Positions 17,643-27,140 are shown, counted from the stretch's first letter. The stretch: 52,936 bases of DNA from Clostridia bacterium (GCA_017540175.1 JAFYBN010000077.1:1-52936), one strand, 5' to 3'. The notes: a model not told the origin generated them from the letters alone. Numbers and translations: made by a program.

Positions 17643-20042
17643 ATGAAAAACGATTTTGGCGTCATCGAGAAAAAATGGCAGCAGCGCTGGGAGGAAGCGG
17701 GCATTTTCCGCGCCTCGGAGGACCACTCGAAGAAGAAGTTCTACGCGCTCGTCGAATTCCCCTACCCGAGCGGCGCGGGGATGCACGTCGGGCACATCAA
17801 GGCGTATTCCGGACTTGAGGTCATTTCCCGCAAGAGAAGGATGCAGGGCTACAACGTCCTTTTCCCGATCGGGTTTGACGCCTACGGGCTTCCGACCGAG
17901 AACTACGCGATCAAGACGGGCATGCACCCGCGTGTCGTCACCGACCGCAACATCGCGAAATTCACGTCCCAGCTGAAGCGCGTCGGTTTCTCGTTCGACT
18001 GGTCCCGCGTGGTGGACACCACCGACGAGGGTTATTACAAATGGACGCAGTGGATCTTCCGCAAGATGTTCGACGCGGGGCTCGTGTTCCGCGCGACGAC
18101 GCTTGTGAACTACTGCCCGCACTGCAAGGTCGTGCTTTCCAACGAGGATTCGCAGGGCGGCAAATGCGACATCTGCCACAGCGAGATCGTCCAGAAATCG
18201 AAGGACGTTTGGTATCTGCGCATCACCGCGTACGCGGACAAGCTGCTCGAGGGGCTTGAGAAGGTGGACTATCTGCCGAACATCAAGCTCATGCAGCAGA
18301 ACTGGATCGGCCGCTCCGAGGGCGCGTTCGCGGAATTCGCCCTGACCGGTTGCGACGAGAAGCTCCGCATTTACACCACCCGTCCCGACACCATGTTCGG
18401 CGTCACCTTCATGGTCATCGCGCCGGAGCATCCCGTGATCGAGAAATACCGGGACCGCATCTCGAACATCGACGCGCTGGACGCCTACCGCGAGGAGTGC
18501 TCGAAGAAGACCGAGTTCGAGCGCACCCAGCTTGTCAAGGACAAGACGGGCGTGCGGATCGAGGGCATCGCCGCGATCAACCCGGCAAACGGCAAGGAGA
18601 TCCCGATCTACATTTCCGACTACGTCATGATGGGCTACGGCACGGGCGCGATCATGGCGGTCCCCGCGCACGACGAGAGAGACTACGAATTCGCGAAGAA
18701 GTTCGGCATCGACATCGTCGAGGTCATCAAGGGCGGCGATATCTCGAAGGAAGCCTACACCGGCGACGGCGAGATGGTCAACTCCGACTTTCTGAACGGC
18801 ATTCAGACGAAGAAGGAAGCCATCGCGAAAATGCTCGAATTCCTCGAAGAGAAGGGCGTGGGCGAACGCGGCGTTCAGTACAAGATGAAGGACTGGGCGT
18901 TCAACCGCCAGCGTTACTGGGGCGAGCCGATCCCGATCGTGCACTGCCCGAAGTGCGGCATGGTGGGCGTTCCCTACGAAGAGCTCCCGCTGAAGCTGCC
19001 CCCGGTCGAGAACTTCGAGCCGGGCGAGGGCGGCGAAAGCCCGCTCGCCAAGATCGAATCCTTCGTGAACTGCGCCTGCCCGAAGTGCGGCGGCCCCGCG
19101 AAGCGCGAAACCGACACCATGCCCCAGTGGGCGGGCTCGTCGTGGTACTTCCTGCGCTACTGCGATCCGCACAACGACGAAGTATTCGCCTCCCCCGAGG
19201 CGCTGAAATACTGGATGCCCGTGGACTGGTACAACGGCGGCATGGAGCATGTGACCCGCCACATGATCTACTCCCGCTTCTGGCACCGCTTCCTCTATGA
19301 CATCGGCGCCGTTCCGTGCGACGAGCCCTACGCGAAGAGAACCGCGCAGGGACTGATCCTCGGTCCCGACGGCGACAAAATGTCGAAATCCAAGGGCAAT
19401 GTGGTCGACCCGAACGACGTGGTGGACGTGTACGGCGCGGACGTGCTCCGCGTGTACGTGCTCTTCATGGGCGACTACGGCTCCGCCGCGCCGTGGAGCG
19501 AAAGCTCGGTCAAGGGGTGCAAGCGCTTCCTCGACCGCGTTGCCGCGCTGGACGAAATGATTTCCGGCAAGGAAAACCCGAAGCTCGAGGTCGCGTTCCA
19601 CAAGACGGTGAAGAAGGTCTCGTCCGACATCGACGAGATGAAGTTCAACACCGCCATCGCCGCGCTCATGACCCTGCTCAACGACATCTCCGACGCTGGC
19701 AGCCTGACGAAGGAACAGCTCATGACCTTCTTAAAGCTCCTGAATCCCTTCGCGCCCCACCTCACCGAGGAAATGTGGGAGAAGCTCGGGGGCAAGGGCT
19801 TCCTCTCCCTCGCCGCGTGGCCGGAGTGGGACGAGGCGCGGACCGTGGACGACGAGATCGAAATCGCCGTGCAGATATCCGGCAAGCTGAGAGGCACGAT
19901 CCTCATTCCGAAGGATATCTCGAAGGACGACGCGATCGCGCTCGCCAAGGCGGACGAAAAGATCGCCCCGCTGCTCGAAGGCAAGCAGATCGTGAAGGAG
20001 ATCTACGTCCCCGGCAGGATCGTCAACCTCGTGGTTCGCTGA
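17643..20042 (+). CDS. leuS: Leucyl-tRNA synthetase
   Basis: Charges tRNA-Leu. 799 residues, bacterial length. The class I HIGH motif is MHVGHIKAY near residue 47, and KMSKSKG lies near 579. The CP1 editing domain (about 215-390) includes [13 protein letters not shown], the threonine-rich editing site, and [15 protein letters not shown]. Two CxxC pairs (CPHC, CDIC; then CPKC, CPKC) suggest zinc binding. Anticodon-binding domain about 650-770. It is the last gene of the housekeeping run, with no clear terminator after it. No T-box is seen upstream, so it probably follows the shared operon promoter. Confidence 0.98.
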   Translation: MKNDFGVIEKKWQQRWEEAGIFRASEDHSKKKFYALVEFPYPSGAGMHVGHIKAYSGLEVISRKRRMQGYNVLFPIGFDAYGLPTENYAIKTGMHPRVVTDRNIAKFTSQLKRVGFSFDWSRVVDTTDEGYYKWTQWIFRKMFDAGLVFRATTLVNYCPHCKVVLSNEDSQGGKCDICHSEIVQKSKDVWYLRITAYADKLLEGLEKVDYLPNIKLMQQNWIGRSEGAFAEFALTGCDEKLRIYTTRPDTMFGVTFMVIAPEHPVIEKYRDRISNIDALDAYREECSKKTEFERTQLVKDKTGVRIEGIAAINPANGKEIPIYISDYVMMGYGTGAIMAVPAHDERDYEFAKKFGIDIVEVIKGGDISKEAYTGDGEMVNSDFLNGIQTKKEAIAKMLEFLEEKGVGERGVQYKMKDWAFNRQRYWGEPIPIVHCPKCGMVGVPYEELPLKLPPVENFEPGEGGESPLAKIESFVNCACPKCGGPAKRETDTMPQWAGSSWYFLRYCDPHNDEVFASPEALKYWMPVDWYNGGMEHVTRHMIYSRFWHRFLYDIGAVPCDEPYAKRTAQGLILGPDGDKMSKSKGNVVDPNDVVDVYGADVLRVYVLFMGDYGSAAPWSESSVKGCKRFLDRVAALDEMISGKENPKLEVAFHKTVKKVSSDIDEMKFNTAIAALMTLLNDISDAGSLTKEQLMTFLKLLNPFAPHLTEEMWEKLGGKGFLSLAAWPEWDEARTVDDEIEIAVQISGKLRGTILIPKDISKDDAIALAKADEKIAPLLEGKQIVKEIYVPGRIVNLVVR

Positions 20043-20102
20043 GCTTTTGTGAAGCCGAACCTCCGAAAATCAAGTTTTTTCTTCCGAATTTCGGAAAACA
20101 TC

Positions 20103-20131
20103 TTGACAAATTCGCGCGTATCATGTATAAT
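20103..20131 (+). promoter_or_regulatory. Sigma-A promoter of rpsU
   Basis: TTGACA (20103-20108), 17-nt spacer, TATAAT (20126-20131): both boxes match consensus. A short palindrome (TTCCGAA/TTCGGAA, 20082-20096) sits just upstream. It drives rpsU 55 nt downstream. Confidence 0.9.
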
Positions 20132-20185
20132 AACACGAAGATATCGGCATCAAACCTTTGCCGAAAGCGAAGGGAGGGATATAGA

Positions 20186-20362
20186 GTGGCAGAAATCAGA
20201 GTGAAAGAGGGCGAATCCCTGGACAGCGCACTGCGCCGTTTCAAGAGATCGTGCCAGCGTTCCGGCATTCAGGCGGAGCTCCGCAAGAGAGAAGCTTACG
20301 AAAAGCCGAGCGTCAAGAGAAAGAAAAAGTCCGAAGCAGCCAGAAAGCGCAAGTACAAATAA
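20186..20362 (+). CDS. rpsU: 30S ribosomal protein S21
   Basis: 58 residues: [19 protein letters not shown], then a very basic tail ending [13 protein letters not shown]21 joins the 30S subunit late and assists initiation. The start is GTG 20186, preceded by AGGGAGGG at about 20171-20178. Gene length and sequence are typical. It is transcribed alone between a consensus promoter and a strong terminator. The GTG start may lower its translation. Confidence 0.96.
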   Translation: MAEIRVKEGESLDSALRRFKRSCQRSGIQAELRKREAYEKPSVKRKKKSEAARKRKYK

Positions 20363-20389
20363 TCGGACGGACCACAGCGCACAGGAAAC

Positions 20390-20427
20390 AAGGAATCGGA
20401 AGAGACACCGGTTCCTTTTCTTTTTTC
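20390..20427 (+). terminator. Intrinsic terminator after rpsU
   Basis: Stem AAGGAATCGG (20390-20399) / CCGGTTCCTT (20408-20417), 10 bp with one G-U pair, followed by TTTTCTTTTTT. Strong and correctly placed. Confidence 0.92.
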
Positions 20428-20457
20428 CGTAATTTTTCCGAAAAATCCCGAAAAAAC

Positions 20458-20486
20458 TTGACTTTCTCTGTTCAGATTGCTATAAT
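20458..20486 (+). promoter_or_regulatory. Sigma-A promoter of the Gfo/Idh gene
   Basis: TTGACT (20458-20463), 17-nt spacer, TATAAT (20481-20486). About 115 nt of GC-rich leader separates it from the start at 20608. Confidence 0.85.
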
Positions 20487-20607
20487 GATTCACGGAAGGC
20501 GGAGGTTTCGCCGGGCGGCGGAGCAGCCGTCAAAGAAAACCGCACGTCCCCCGCGCACCGTCCGGCGGGCTGACGGAGAATACAGGGGCGGAGAAACGGA
20601 GACTGAC

Positions 20608-21606
20608 ATGGCAACAACAAAGGTAGCGTTCATCGGATGCGGCGGACGCAACGGCGCGCACGTGCAGAAGTGCATGGAGAACCTTGACAACATCGAATAC
20701 GTCGGCTTCTGCGATATCGAAGAAGAGAGGGCGTACAAGTACGCGGAGCGCGTCAAAGTCGACCCGGAAGGCAAGATCTTCCGCGACTACCGCGACCTGC
20801 TCGCGAACACCAAACCGGACGCGATCTTTATGGCGGTCCCGCCGCACTGCCACGGCGAGATCGAACCGGCGATCATCGAAAAGGGCATCCCGTTCCTCAT
20901 TGAAAAGCCCGTCGCACTCGATATGGCGACCGCGGAGAGGATCGAAAAGCTGATCAAGGAGAAGGGGCTCATCACCGCCGCCGGCTTCCAGGATCGCTAT
21001 CAGAACCTCACCCAGATCATGAAGGACTACATCAAGGACAAGAAAGTCGGTCTTGTGACCGGCGCGTGGTATGGCGGCATCCCGGGCGTTTGGTGGTGGA
21101 GAAGGATGGAGACCTCCGGCGGTCAGGTCGTCGAGCAGAACATCCACATCTTCGACCAGGCGCGCTACCTCTTCGGCGAACCGCTTTACGTCAACTGCGC
21201 GGGCGCGCGCGGCATCGTGAACGGCGACGAATACGGCTGCCCCGGCTATAACGTCCACGACTATTCCTCGGCGGTCATCAAATTCCAGAGCGGCGTCGTC
21301 TGCACGATCTTCACGGCGTGCTACGCCCAAGGCCCCGGCATGCAGAGCGGCATGAACATCTACTGCCAGGATTCGAAGCTCGAATACGGGCTGAGAAGCT
21401 GGCTGAAGATCACCGACAAGGACGGCGTGCACGAGTACACCCGCGGCAAGGAGCAGACCGGCATTCAGGACGAGGCGTTCATCCACGCGGTCCGCACGGG
21501 CGACACCTCGCAGATCCTCGCGGATTACAGCGAAGCCGTGAAGTCCCTGCGCCTCACCCTTGCCTGCAACGAATCCATCGAAACCGGAAAGACCATTTTC
21601 TTCTGA
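20608..21606 (+). CDS. Gfo/Idh/MocA-family NAD(P)-dependent oxidoreductase
   Basis: 332 residues. The Rossmann nucleotide-binding start is VAFIGCGGRNGAHV, and the EKP motif (FLIEKPVALDMATA) is at about residue 93. The C-terminal substrate domain (about 125-330) has EQNIHIFDQARYLFGEP, where His is the usual catalytic residue. The family oxidises or reduces sugars, inositols and related polyols; the substrate cannot be read from sequence. Start ATG 20608 follows GGAG at about 20600; a longer upstream frame overlaps rpsU and is not homologous. Its own promoter and terminator make it a single-gene unit. The convergent AraC gene with a cupin-like sensor is a plausible partner. Confidence 0.9.
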   Translation: MATTKVAFIGCGGRNGAHVQKCMENLDNIEYVGFCDIEEERAYKYAERVKVDPEGKIFRDYRDLLANTKPDAIFMAVPPHCHGEIEPAIIEKGIPFLIEKPVALDMATAERIEKLIKEKGLITAAGFQDRYQNLTQIMKDYIKDKKVGLVTGAWYGGIPGVWWWRRMETSGGQVVEQNIHIFDQARYLFGEPLYVNCAGARGIVNGDEYGCPGYNVHDYSSAVIKFQSGVVCTIFTACYAQGPGMQSGMNIYCQDSKLEYGLRSWLKITDKDGVHEYTRGKEQTGIQDEAFIHAVRTGDTSQILADYSEAVKSLRLTLACNESIETGKTIFF

Positions 21607-21620
21607 TTCTGAATACAACA

Positions 21621-21663
21621 AGCGGAGGATACCCTGTTGGGCGTCCTCCGCTCTTTTGCTTTT
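21621..21663 (+). terminator. Intrinsic terminator after the oxidoreductase
   Basis: AGCGGAGGA (21621-21629) / TCCTCCGCT (21644-21652), then CTTTTGCTTTT. It lies between convergent genes; on the other strand it is less T-rich. Confidence 0.85.
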
Positions 21664-21712
21664 CGTGAATGCGGGCAAAGCAGCCTGTTTCGGCGTTTTT
21701 TTGCCGCGCCGC

Positions 21713-22546
21713 TTATTTCTTCCGCGAAGACTGGCGGTATTTGTTCGGCGTAACGCCGACGGAATTGCGAAAGGAGGAAGAGAAGTGCTGGGTGTTGGAA
21801 TAATGCAGCAGCGCCGAGATCTCCTTGATCGGCATGAGCGTGCCGGTGAGCAGGCTCTTCGCGATGCCGATCTTTTTTTCGATCAGGTACTGCCCCGGCG
21901 TGATGCCGTAGCGCTTCTTGAACACGCGGATGATGTGCATTTTCGTGACGCCGAACTCCTCCGAAACGGTGTCGAGGGAAATGTCCGCGTACACGTTCGC
22001 GTCGAGATAGGCGTGGATGCGCTCCGGGAGGGAATTGTGCCGCACGAGGGGCGGGAAGAAGGTGTTCTTCGTCGCCGCGGTCAGAATGCGGAACAGAAGG
22101 CAGAGGATCTCCGCGCTTTCTTCGGCGATGTTGTCCGTCACGCGGCTCAGACGGTCGTGGATCTCGAGGAAGAGATCGAGCACCGAAGCCTCCGCGACCA
22201 GCACGTCGTCCGTGCGGAACACGTCGCACATGCGGCCGAGCATCTCTCCGTCCGCATTCAGCCAGATTTTTTCGTAGGGATCGTCAAGATCGGCGTAATA
22301 GGTGACTTCCGCGCCCTTTTTTATCATATAGAACATCCCCGGTCCCACGGCGATTTTTTCGCCGCGCTGCTCGATCCAGCCGTGACCGTCGATGACGTAT
22401 TCGAAGACGTATTCGGACGCGGGATACCGCGTCATTCTGTATTCGGGATTGGGGTTGGTGACGCCCGCGAGCAGGCAGGAAAACACGTCGGAGACGTCGC
22501 GGCTCCCCGCATAGACGATTCTTTCGTTCCGGTCGTTGAGATGCAT
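21713..22546 (-). CDS. AraC-family transcriptional regulator
   Basis: 277 residues. An N-terminal cupin-like sensing domain (about 20-140; YVFEYVIDGHGWI) precedes an AraC DNA-binding domain (about 170-270) with two helix-turn-helix parts: ISLDTVSEEFGVTKMHIIRVFK and the second ending HFSSSFRNSVGVTPNKYR, given here in pieces because of length. Such proteins usually control sugar or carbohydrate genes in response to a ligand. The start MHLNDRNER at 22546 is chosen because GGAGGG precedes it by 6 nt; an ATG 15 codons upstream has no binding site. It converges on the Gfo/Idh gene. Confidence 0.92.
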   Translation of the reverse strand: MHLNDRNERIVYAGSRDVSDVFSCLLAGVTNPNPEYRMTRYPASEYVFEYVIDGHGWIEQRGEKIAVGPGMFYMIKKGAEVTYYADLDDPYEKIWLNADGEMLGRMCDVFRTDDVLVAEASVLDLFLEIHDRLSRVTDNIAEESAEILCLLFRILTAATKNTFFPPLVRHNSLPERIHAYLDANVYADISLDTVSEEFGVTKMHIIRVFKKRYGITPGQYLIEKKIGIAKSLLTGTLMPIKEISALLHYSNTQHFSSSFRNSVGVTPNKYRQSSRKK

Positions 22547-22582
22547 GTTCAACCCTCCGTACACAAAATCGTGATATATGTC

Positions 22583-22611
22583 ATTATACACACATTCTAC
22601 GCCATTTTCAA
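22583..22611 (-). promoter_or_regulatory. Promoter of the AraC gene
   Basis: On the minus strand: TTGAAA (22611-22606), 17-nt spacer, TATAAT (22588-22583). About 37 nt before the start codon. Confidence 0.85.
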
Positions 22612-22707
22612 GTGGTTGACGCCAATTTCCTAAAAAAATAGCGAAAAAATATAATTATTGTCGATTTTGTACGGAAAGCGACCGAAAAATTTTCTGTCCG
22701 GGGGGTA

Positions 22708-22736
22708 TTGACAGTCACGCGAACGTGTGATATAAT
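22708..22736 (+). promoter_or_regulatory. Promoter of the DUF1836-NfeD-flotillin set
   Basis: TTGACA (22708-22713), 17-nt spacer, TATAAT (22731-22736): full consensus. It is divergent from the AraC promoter; about 95 nt separate the two -35 boxes, leaving room for a shared operator. Confidence 0.9.
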
Positions 22737-22772
22737 ATCTGCGACATCAAAAAGGGAAAGGAGAAAGGCGGT

Positions 22773-23381
22773 ATGAACGTGCAGAGAACCTGCCTCCCGG
22801 GGACGGTCTTCCCCGCGGACGACGTCGCGAAAGAGGGCGGGCGGGCGTTTTTCAACAAAGTGTTTTACGTGTCGGAGCACATCATGCTCAGCCACATCCG
22901 CGAGATCACGGGGCTCGACACGATGGCGCTGCAGAACTGGGTGAAGCGAAAATGGGTGCCGAACCCGGAAAAGAAGTATTACAACAGGGAGCACCTCGCG
23001 CGCTTCCTCCTCATCAACATGCTGCGCGACACGGTGCAGATCTCGCGCATCCTCTACCTGCTCCGCTGGCTCAACGGGGAGAACGGGGAGGACGGCGTCA
23101 TCCCGGAATCCGAGCTTTACGAGTACGTCTGCCGGTGCGTGGCGCGGGCGACGGACGGGAAGTTCCCCGGGGTGAACGCGCTCGATCAGATTGTGGAGGA
23201 GGAGACCGCGGACTTCGCAAATCCGGCGGCGGGGGCGCGCAGGCGGCTCATGACAGCGCTGAGGATCATGACCGCCGCGTATGTGTCCGCCCGCATCAAG
23301 CAGGAAGCGGACGACATGCTCGACTCCCTCGGCGCGGCTCCGGATGTGAGACGCGGCAATGTGAACACGCAGAAAGCGTGA
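22773..23381 (+). CDS. DUF1836 domain protein
   Basis: 202 residues. The central part (about 30-135) reads FNKVFYVSEHIMLSHI, LDTMALQNWVKRKWV and REHLARFLLINMLRD, matching DUF1836. That domain has a MerR-like recognition pattern (QNWVKR.WVP) and is common in Firmicutes, so DNA binding is likely but its targets are unknown. It starts an operon at a consensus promoter and is followed 10 nt later by an NfeD gene, so it may regulate the membrane genes downstream or be regulated with them. Confidence 0.85.
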   Translation: MNVQRTCLPGTVFPADDVAKEGGRAFFNKVFYVSEHIMLSHIREITGLDTMALQNWVKRKWVPNPEKKYYNREHLARFLLINMLRDTVQISRILYLLRWLNGENGEDGVIPESELYEYVCRCVARATDGKFPGVNALDQIVEEETADFANPAAGARRRLMTALRIMTAAYVSARIKQEADDMLDSLGAAPDVRRGNVNTQKA

Positions 23382-23391
23382 CGGAGGCTTT

Positions 23392-23994
23392 ATGATCAAC
23401 TGGTGGAATTCCATGGACCTCACAGGGCAGATCTTTGCCCTGATCGCGATCCCCGCGACGCTCGTGCTCGTCGTGCAGACGGTGCTTCTTCTGTTCGGCA
23501 TCGGCGGCGGCGCGTACGGGGTCGACCTCGACGGGGACGGCATCCCCGACACACCGGGTATTGAGGGCGACGGCGACGACGGGCTCGCGCTGTTCTCCCT
23601 GCGCGGCATCATGGCGATGGCGGCGGTCGCGGGCTGGAGCGGACTGGTGATGCACGAGGCGAAAATGCCCCTCGCGCTGACGGTCGTGCTCGCCGCGGCG
23701 TTCGGCTTCCTCGCGATGGCGGGGATCGCCTACATTATGAAGCTCGCCTCAAAGCTTCAGCAGAACGGCAACCTCGACATCGGCGGCGCGATCGGAAAGG
23801 TCGGCACCGTGTACATCCCCATCCCGGCGAACATGAAGGGAACGGGAAAGATCAACCTCACCATTCAGGAACGCTTCATCGAAGTGGAAGCGAAAACCCC
23901 CGCGGACCGCAAGCTCACGACCGGCGAGTCCGTCCGCGTGACGGCAACCGACCCGACGGGCAGCGTGGTGGTGGAGCCGATCGGGAAGGAATGA
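23392..23994 (+). CDS. NfeD-like membrane protein (YuaF type)
   Basis: 200 residues. Hydrophobic segments at about 10-37, 68-84 and 90-118, then a C-terminal beta-barrel domain (about 125-200; GKVGTVYIPIPANMKGTGK, FIEVEAKT) typical of NfeD. NfeD proteins pair with flotillins, and a flotillin gene lies downstream. Between the first two hydrophobic parts is an acidic loop with DLDGDGIPD, a DxDxDG calcium-loop-like motif that I do not expect in this family. CGGAGG precedes the ATG. Confidence 0.85.
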   Translation: MINWWNSMDLTGQIFALIAIPATLVLVVQTVLLLFGIGGGAYGVDLDGDGIPDTPGIEGDGDDGLALFSLRGIMAMAAVAGWSGLVMHEAKMPLALTVVLAAAFGFLAMAGIAYIMKLASKLQQNGNLDIGGAIGKVGTVYIPIPANMKGTGKINLTIQERFIEVEAKTPADRKLTTGESVRVTATDPTGSVVVEPIGKE

Positions 23995-24060
23995 GAAATC
24001 AGAGAGCAAGGTTTGGGTTTCCGAACCTCGCTGCCGCCCCTCCGGACCCTGATGAAAAGA

Positions 24061-24085
24061 GCATTGCCGCACCTCTGCGGCATGC
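24061..24085. other. Hairpin before the small membrane protein
   Basis: GCAT-T-GCCGCA / TGCGGC-ATGC with a 4-nt loop: a 10-bp stem with one bulge, ending about 8 nt before GGAAAGG. No T-run follows, so it is more likely a translation or stability element than a terminator. A weaker pair AGGTT/AACCT lies at about 24009-24028. Confidence 0.5.
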
Positions 24086-24103
24086 GCTCGGAAAGGATGC
24101 TCC

Positions 24104-24616
24104 ATGAAGAAGATTTTTGAGCACGCCCCGTTCTATTTCCTTTACTCCGTCGGAGCGACATATCTCGGACTTCTCGTAATGGTCCTGCTCAATATACCCG
24201 TCAGCTTTCTCTCACAAAATGAATCCCTGCGGAATCTGATCCGCTCGGTCCTGATGGAAATCGCGATATGCGCCGCACTGTTCGTCTTATTCCGAATAGC
24301 GGGGGAGAAACAAACGAAGAAAAATGAAATCGATGCCGGCGCACAGGCGCTGCCCGTCATCCTTGCGCAGGCCGCGAATCTGCTCCTGCACACCGTATTC
24401 ATGCAGACTCTGCCCGGGTCTCTGACAGGTGTGTATTTCACCGCTTTCCTGTATGGAGAAAGCGGTATCGGCACACACAAAACGACCGTTTTCCTCGTCA
24501 TGCTCGCATATGCCGCGCCGAACATTCTGTTCTGCCTGCTCGGATACGTCTCCGGCGCGAAAAAACGCATCAAAGGACGGGCAGCGCTGACGGGCAGCCA
24601 GAGCCCGCAGAACTGA
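24104..24616 (+). CDS. Small integral membrane protein, unknown function
   Basis: 170 residues, not recognised. Four hydrophobic segments: about 10-35, 45-65, 80-105 and 125-148, with basic ends (KKIFEH at the start, GAKKRIKGR at the end). Start ATG 24104 has GGAAAGG 7 nt upstream. Its base composition is less GC-rich and its codon choice less biased than its neighbours. It lies between NfeD and flotillin genes, so a role in the same membrane assembly is possible but unproved. It could also be a later insertion into that operon. Confidence 0.7.
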   Translation: MKKIFEHAPFYFLYSVGATYLGLLVMVLLNIPVSFLSQNESLRNLIRSVLMEIAICAALFVLFRIAGEKQTKKNEIDAGAQALPVILAQAANLLLHTVFMQTLPGSLTGVYFTAFLYGESGIGTHKTTVFLVMLAYAAPNILFCLLGYVSGAKKRIKGRAALTGSQSPQN

Positions 24617-24676
24617 ACCCTCTCGAAACAGCAATCCGATAATCCATGAACCTCAAAAAACTGAAAGGAGCCTCCC

Positions 24677-26104
24677 ATGAAACTCTTTCTCGCCGCGGCG
24701 CTCGATCCCGCCATCGTCATGCTGATTTCCGTCATCGTGCTCATTGTGCTCACGACGGCGATCGTCATCCTTTCCCGGTACCGCAAATGCCCCTCCGACA
24801 AGATCCTCGTGATCTACGGTAAGGTCGGACAGACGCAGGAGGGCATGCAGCGCTCCGCGAAGTGCATCCACGGCGGCGCGTCCTTCATTTGGCCCGTCGT
24901 TCAGGCGTACGAATACCTCGACCTCACGCCCATGTCCATTCAGGTCGACCTCCGCAACGCGCTGTCCAAGCAGAACATCCGCGTGGACGTCCCCTCCCGC
25001 TTCACCGTCGGCATTTCGACCGAAACGGGCGTCATGCAGAACGCGGCGGAGCGCCTGCTCGGCATGAAGATAGACGAGATCAAGCAGATTGCCGAGGACA
25101 TCATCTTCGGTCAGATGCGTCTGATCATCGCGACGATGGACATTGAGGAAATCAACTCCGACCGCGACAAATTCCTTGAGGCGGTGTCGTCCAACGTCGA
25201 AACCGAACTGAAGAAAATCGGTCTCAGACTCATCAACGTCAACGTGACCGACATCACGGACGAGAGCGGCTACATCGTCGCCCTCGGTAAGGAAGCGGCG
25301 GCAAAGGCGATCAACGACGCGAAGATCTCCGTCGCCGAGGCGGAGCGTTCGGGCGCGATCGGCGCGGCTGAAGCGGACAGAGACCGCCGTGTGAACGTCT
25401 CCCGCTCCGATTCCGAAGCGATTTCCGGTGAAAACGAAGCGAAGGCGAGAGTCGCCGATTCCGACGCGACCAGACGCGAGAGAGAAGCCGAGGCTTCGAA
25501 GCGCGCGACCGCCGCAGAGAACATCGCCCGCGCGCGGGCGCAGGAGGAATCCTTCGACGCTCAGAAGAGCGCGGAAGAGGCGAGACGGCAGTATGAGCAG
25601 GCAAAGCTCGAGGCGGACGTCATCGTTCGCACCGAGATCGATAAAAAGAAGAGAGAGCTCGAGGCCGAGGCGGAAGCCGAGCAGATCCGCCGCCGCGCGA
25701 AGGGCGAAGCGGACGCTACCCTCATGAAGATGCAGGCGGAAGCGGACGGCGCGAAGGAGATCCTCATGAAGCAGGCGGAAGGCTTTGCCGAGATCGTGCA
25801 GTCCGCCGGCGGCGACGCGAACGCCGCGATCCGCCTCATGATCGCCGATAAGCTCGAAGAGATCACCCGCATTCAGGTCGAAGCGATCAAGAATCTCCAG
25901 ATCGACAAGATCACCGTCTGGGACTCCGGCGCGAAGACCGGCGACGGCAAGAGCACGACCGCGGACTTCATCTCCGGGCTGTATAAGTCCATCCCCCCGC
26001 TGAACGAAATGTTCGACATGGCGGGCATGAAGCTCCCCGAATACCTCGGCAAGCCGAAGGACGCTCCCGAGGCCGAAGTGAATGAGACCGGCGCCGCCGA
26101 ATAA
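24677..26104 (+). CDS. floT: Flotillin-like membrane scaffold protein
   Basis: 475 residues. An N-terminal membrane anchor (about 8-33) is followed by the SPFH/band-7 domain (about 40-200; SKQNIRVDVPSRFTVGIS, VNVTDITDESGYI), then a long Glu/Ala/Arg coiled coil (about 200-365) with the EA repeats of flotillins, and a C-terminus with LPEYLG. Flotillins form membrane microdomains and scaffold signalling, division and secretion proteins. The upstream NfeD-like protein is the expected partner. AAAGGAGCC precedes the ATG. Confidence 0.92.
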   Translation: MKLFLAAALDPAIVMLISVIVLIVLTTAIVILSRYRKCPSDKILVIYGKVGQTQEGMQRSAKCIHGGASFIWPVVQAYEYLDLTPMSIQVDLRNALSKQNIRVDVPSRFTVGISTETGVMQNAAERLLGMKIDEIKQIAEDIIFGQMRLIIATMDIEEINSDRDKFLEAVSSNVETELKKIGLRLINVNVTDITDESGYIVALGKEAAAKAINDAKISVAEAERSGAIGAAEADRDRRVNVSRSDSEAISGENEAKARVADSDATRREREAEASKRATAAENIARARAQEESFDAQKSAEEARRQYEQAKLEADVIVRTEIDKKKRELEAEAEAEQIRRRAKGEADATLMKMQAEADGAKEILMKQAEGFAEIVQSAGGDANAAIRLMIADKLEEITRIQVEAIKNLQIDKITVWDSGAKTGDGKSTTADFISGLYKSIPPLNEMFDMAGMKLPEYLGKPKDAPEAEVNETGAAE

Positions 26105-26112
26105 AGCGCCGC

Positions 26113-26194
26113 GCCGCCCGGCCGCTCGGCCGTTAGCCGGCCCGGGCGGCAGCTGAAGCATACCGCTTTCCCCGGCAGGCGCGTCCTGCCGGGG
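26113..26194. other. Two strong GC hairpins after the flotillin gene
   Basis: First: GCCGCCCGG (26113-26121) / CCGGGCGGC (26142-26150), with inner GC pairs. Second: CCCCGGCAGG (26170-26179) / CCTGCCGGGG (26185-26194), a perfect 10-bp stem with 5-nt loop. Neither is followed by a T-run. They may protect the flotillin mRNA 3' end or act as weak terminators ahead of the next gene. Confidence 0.6.
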
Positions 26195-26213
26195 ATCCAG
26201 TCGGGGGACTTCG

Positions 26214-27104
26214 ATGAGAGCCAAACGAAAAACCACGGATAAAAACACGGAACGCCTGCTCGATCTCGTCAATCGGGCAAGCGTTTTCGTGCTTCTTGTC
26301 TCCCTTGCCGCGGTCTGGTGCATCACCTCCGTCCGCGCGACCGGAACGGTCGTCCCGACCATGGAATTCTTCGACGGACACGCGACCGTCCGCTTCATCG
26401 ACGTGGGGCAGGGCGACTGCACCCTCGTCACGCACAGGGGCCACGCCGTTCTGATCGATACCGGTCCGACGGACGAGGCGCGCGCCACCGCGGAATACGT
26501 CCGCCTCTACGCGCCGAAGCTCGACGCGGTGATCATCACCCATCCCCACAGCGACCACATGGGCGGCGCGGCGCAGGTCCTTTCCCGCTGCCGCGCGTCG
26601 GCGCTCATCCTCGGCGACGAGGAAAGCACCGAAGCGTTCTATTCCTCCGCGCTCGATGCGGCACAGAAGCGCGGATGCGCCGTCGTGCGTCTCACGGGCG
26701 GCGCGTCCTACCGCTTCGGCGACATTGACGTCGCGATCTTCGACACCTCCGGCTATGATCACGAAGGGAACCTCAACGACGCGAGCCTCGCCGTGCGGAT
26801 CGACGTCGACGGCCTGAGCCTGCTCGCAGCCGGGGACGCGGAGGCAGGGGAGGAAGCATACCTCGCCGGCATGGGCTGCGATCTCGACGTGGATTATCTG
26901 CAGATCAACCACCACGGCTCGAGCACCTCGTCCACGGAGGCGTATCTCGCTGCCGTGACGCCCGAGGTCGCCGTGATTTCCGTCGGACGCGGCAATTCCT
27001 ACGGGCACCCCTCCATGGCCGTGCTCGAATCGCTTGAGGAAGCGGGCGCCGAGATCCGCCGCACCGACCGCGAGGGAACGATCGTCATCCGCGGCAGAGG
27101 ATGA
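26214..27104 (+). CDS. ComEC/Rec2-like metallo-beta-lactamase-fold hydrolase, membrane-anchored
   Basis: 296 residues. One transmembrane helix (about 20-40) then an extracytoplasmic metallo-beta-lactamase fold. Metal motifs: VIITHPHSDHMGG (HxHxDH near residue 106), AAGDAE, and INHHGSSTSST with the later SVGRGNSYGHP. This matches the C-terminal domain of the DNA-uptake channel ComEC, here free-standing. Such solo proteins are common in Clostridia and their substrate is mostly unknown; phosphodiester hydrolysis is likely. No promoter is obvious; transcription may come through the flotillin gene. Confidence 0.88.
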   Translation: MRAKRKTTDKNTERLLDLVNRASVFVLLVSLAAVWCITSVRATGTVVPTMEFFDGHATVRFIDVGQGDCTLVTHRGHAVLIDTGPTDEARATAEYVRLYAPKLDAVIITHPHSDHMGGAAQVLSRCRASALILGDEESTEAFYSSALDAAQKRGCAVVRLTGGASYRFGDIDVAIFDTSGYDHEGNLNDASLAVRIDVDGLSLLAAGDAEAGEEAYLAGMGCDLDVDYLQINHHGSSTSSTEAYLAAVTPEVAVISVGRGNSYGHPSMAVLESLEEAGAEIRRTDREGTIVIRGRG

Positions 27105-27112
27105 CAATGCGC

Positions 27113-27140
27113 TTGACAAAATGAGAAAAAACTGATAGAA
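27113..27140 (+). promoter_or_regulatory. Orphan promoter-like sequence reading into the repeat gap
   Basis: TTGACA (27113-27118), 16-nt spacer, TAGAAT (27135-27140), 9 nt after the hydrolase stop. No + strand gene follows; transcription would cross the repeat at 27.2 kb and run antisense to the 3' end of spo0A. Confidence 0.55.
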
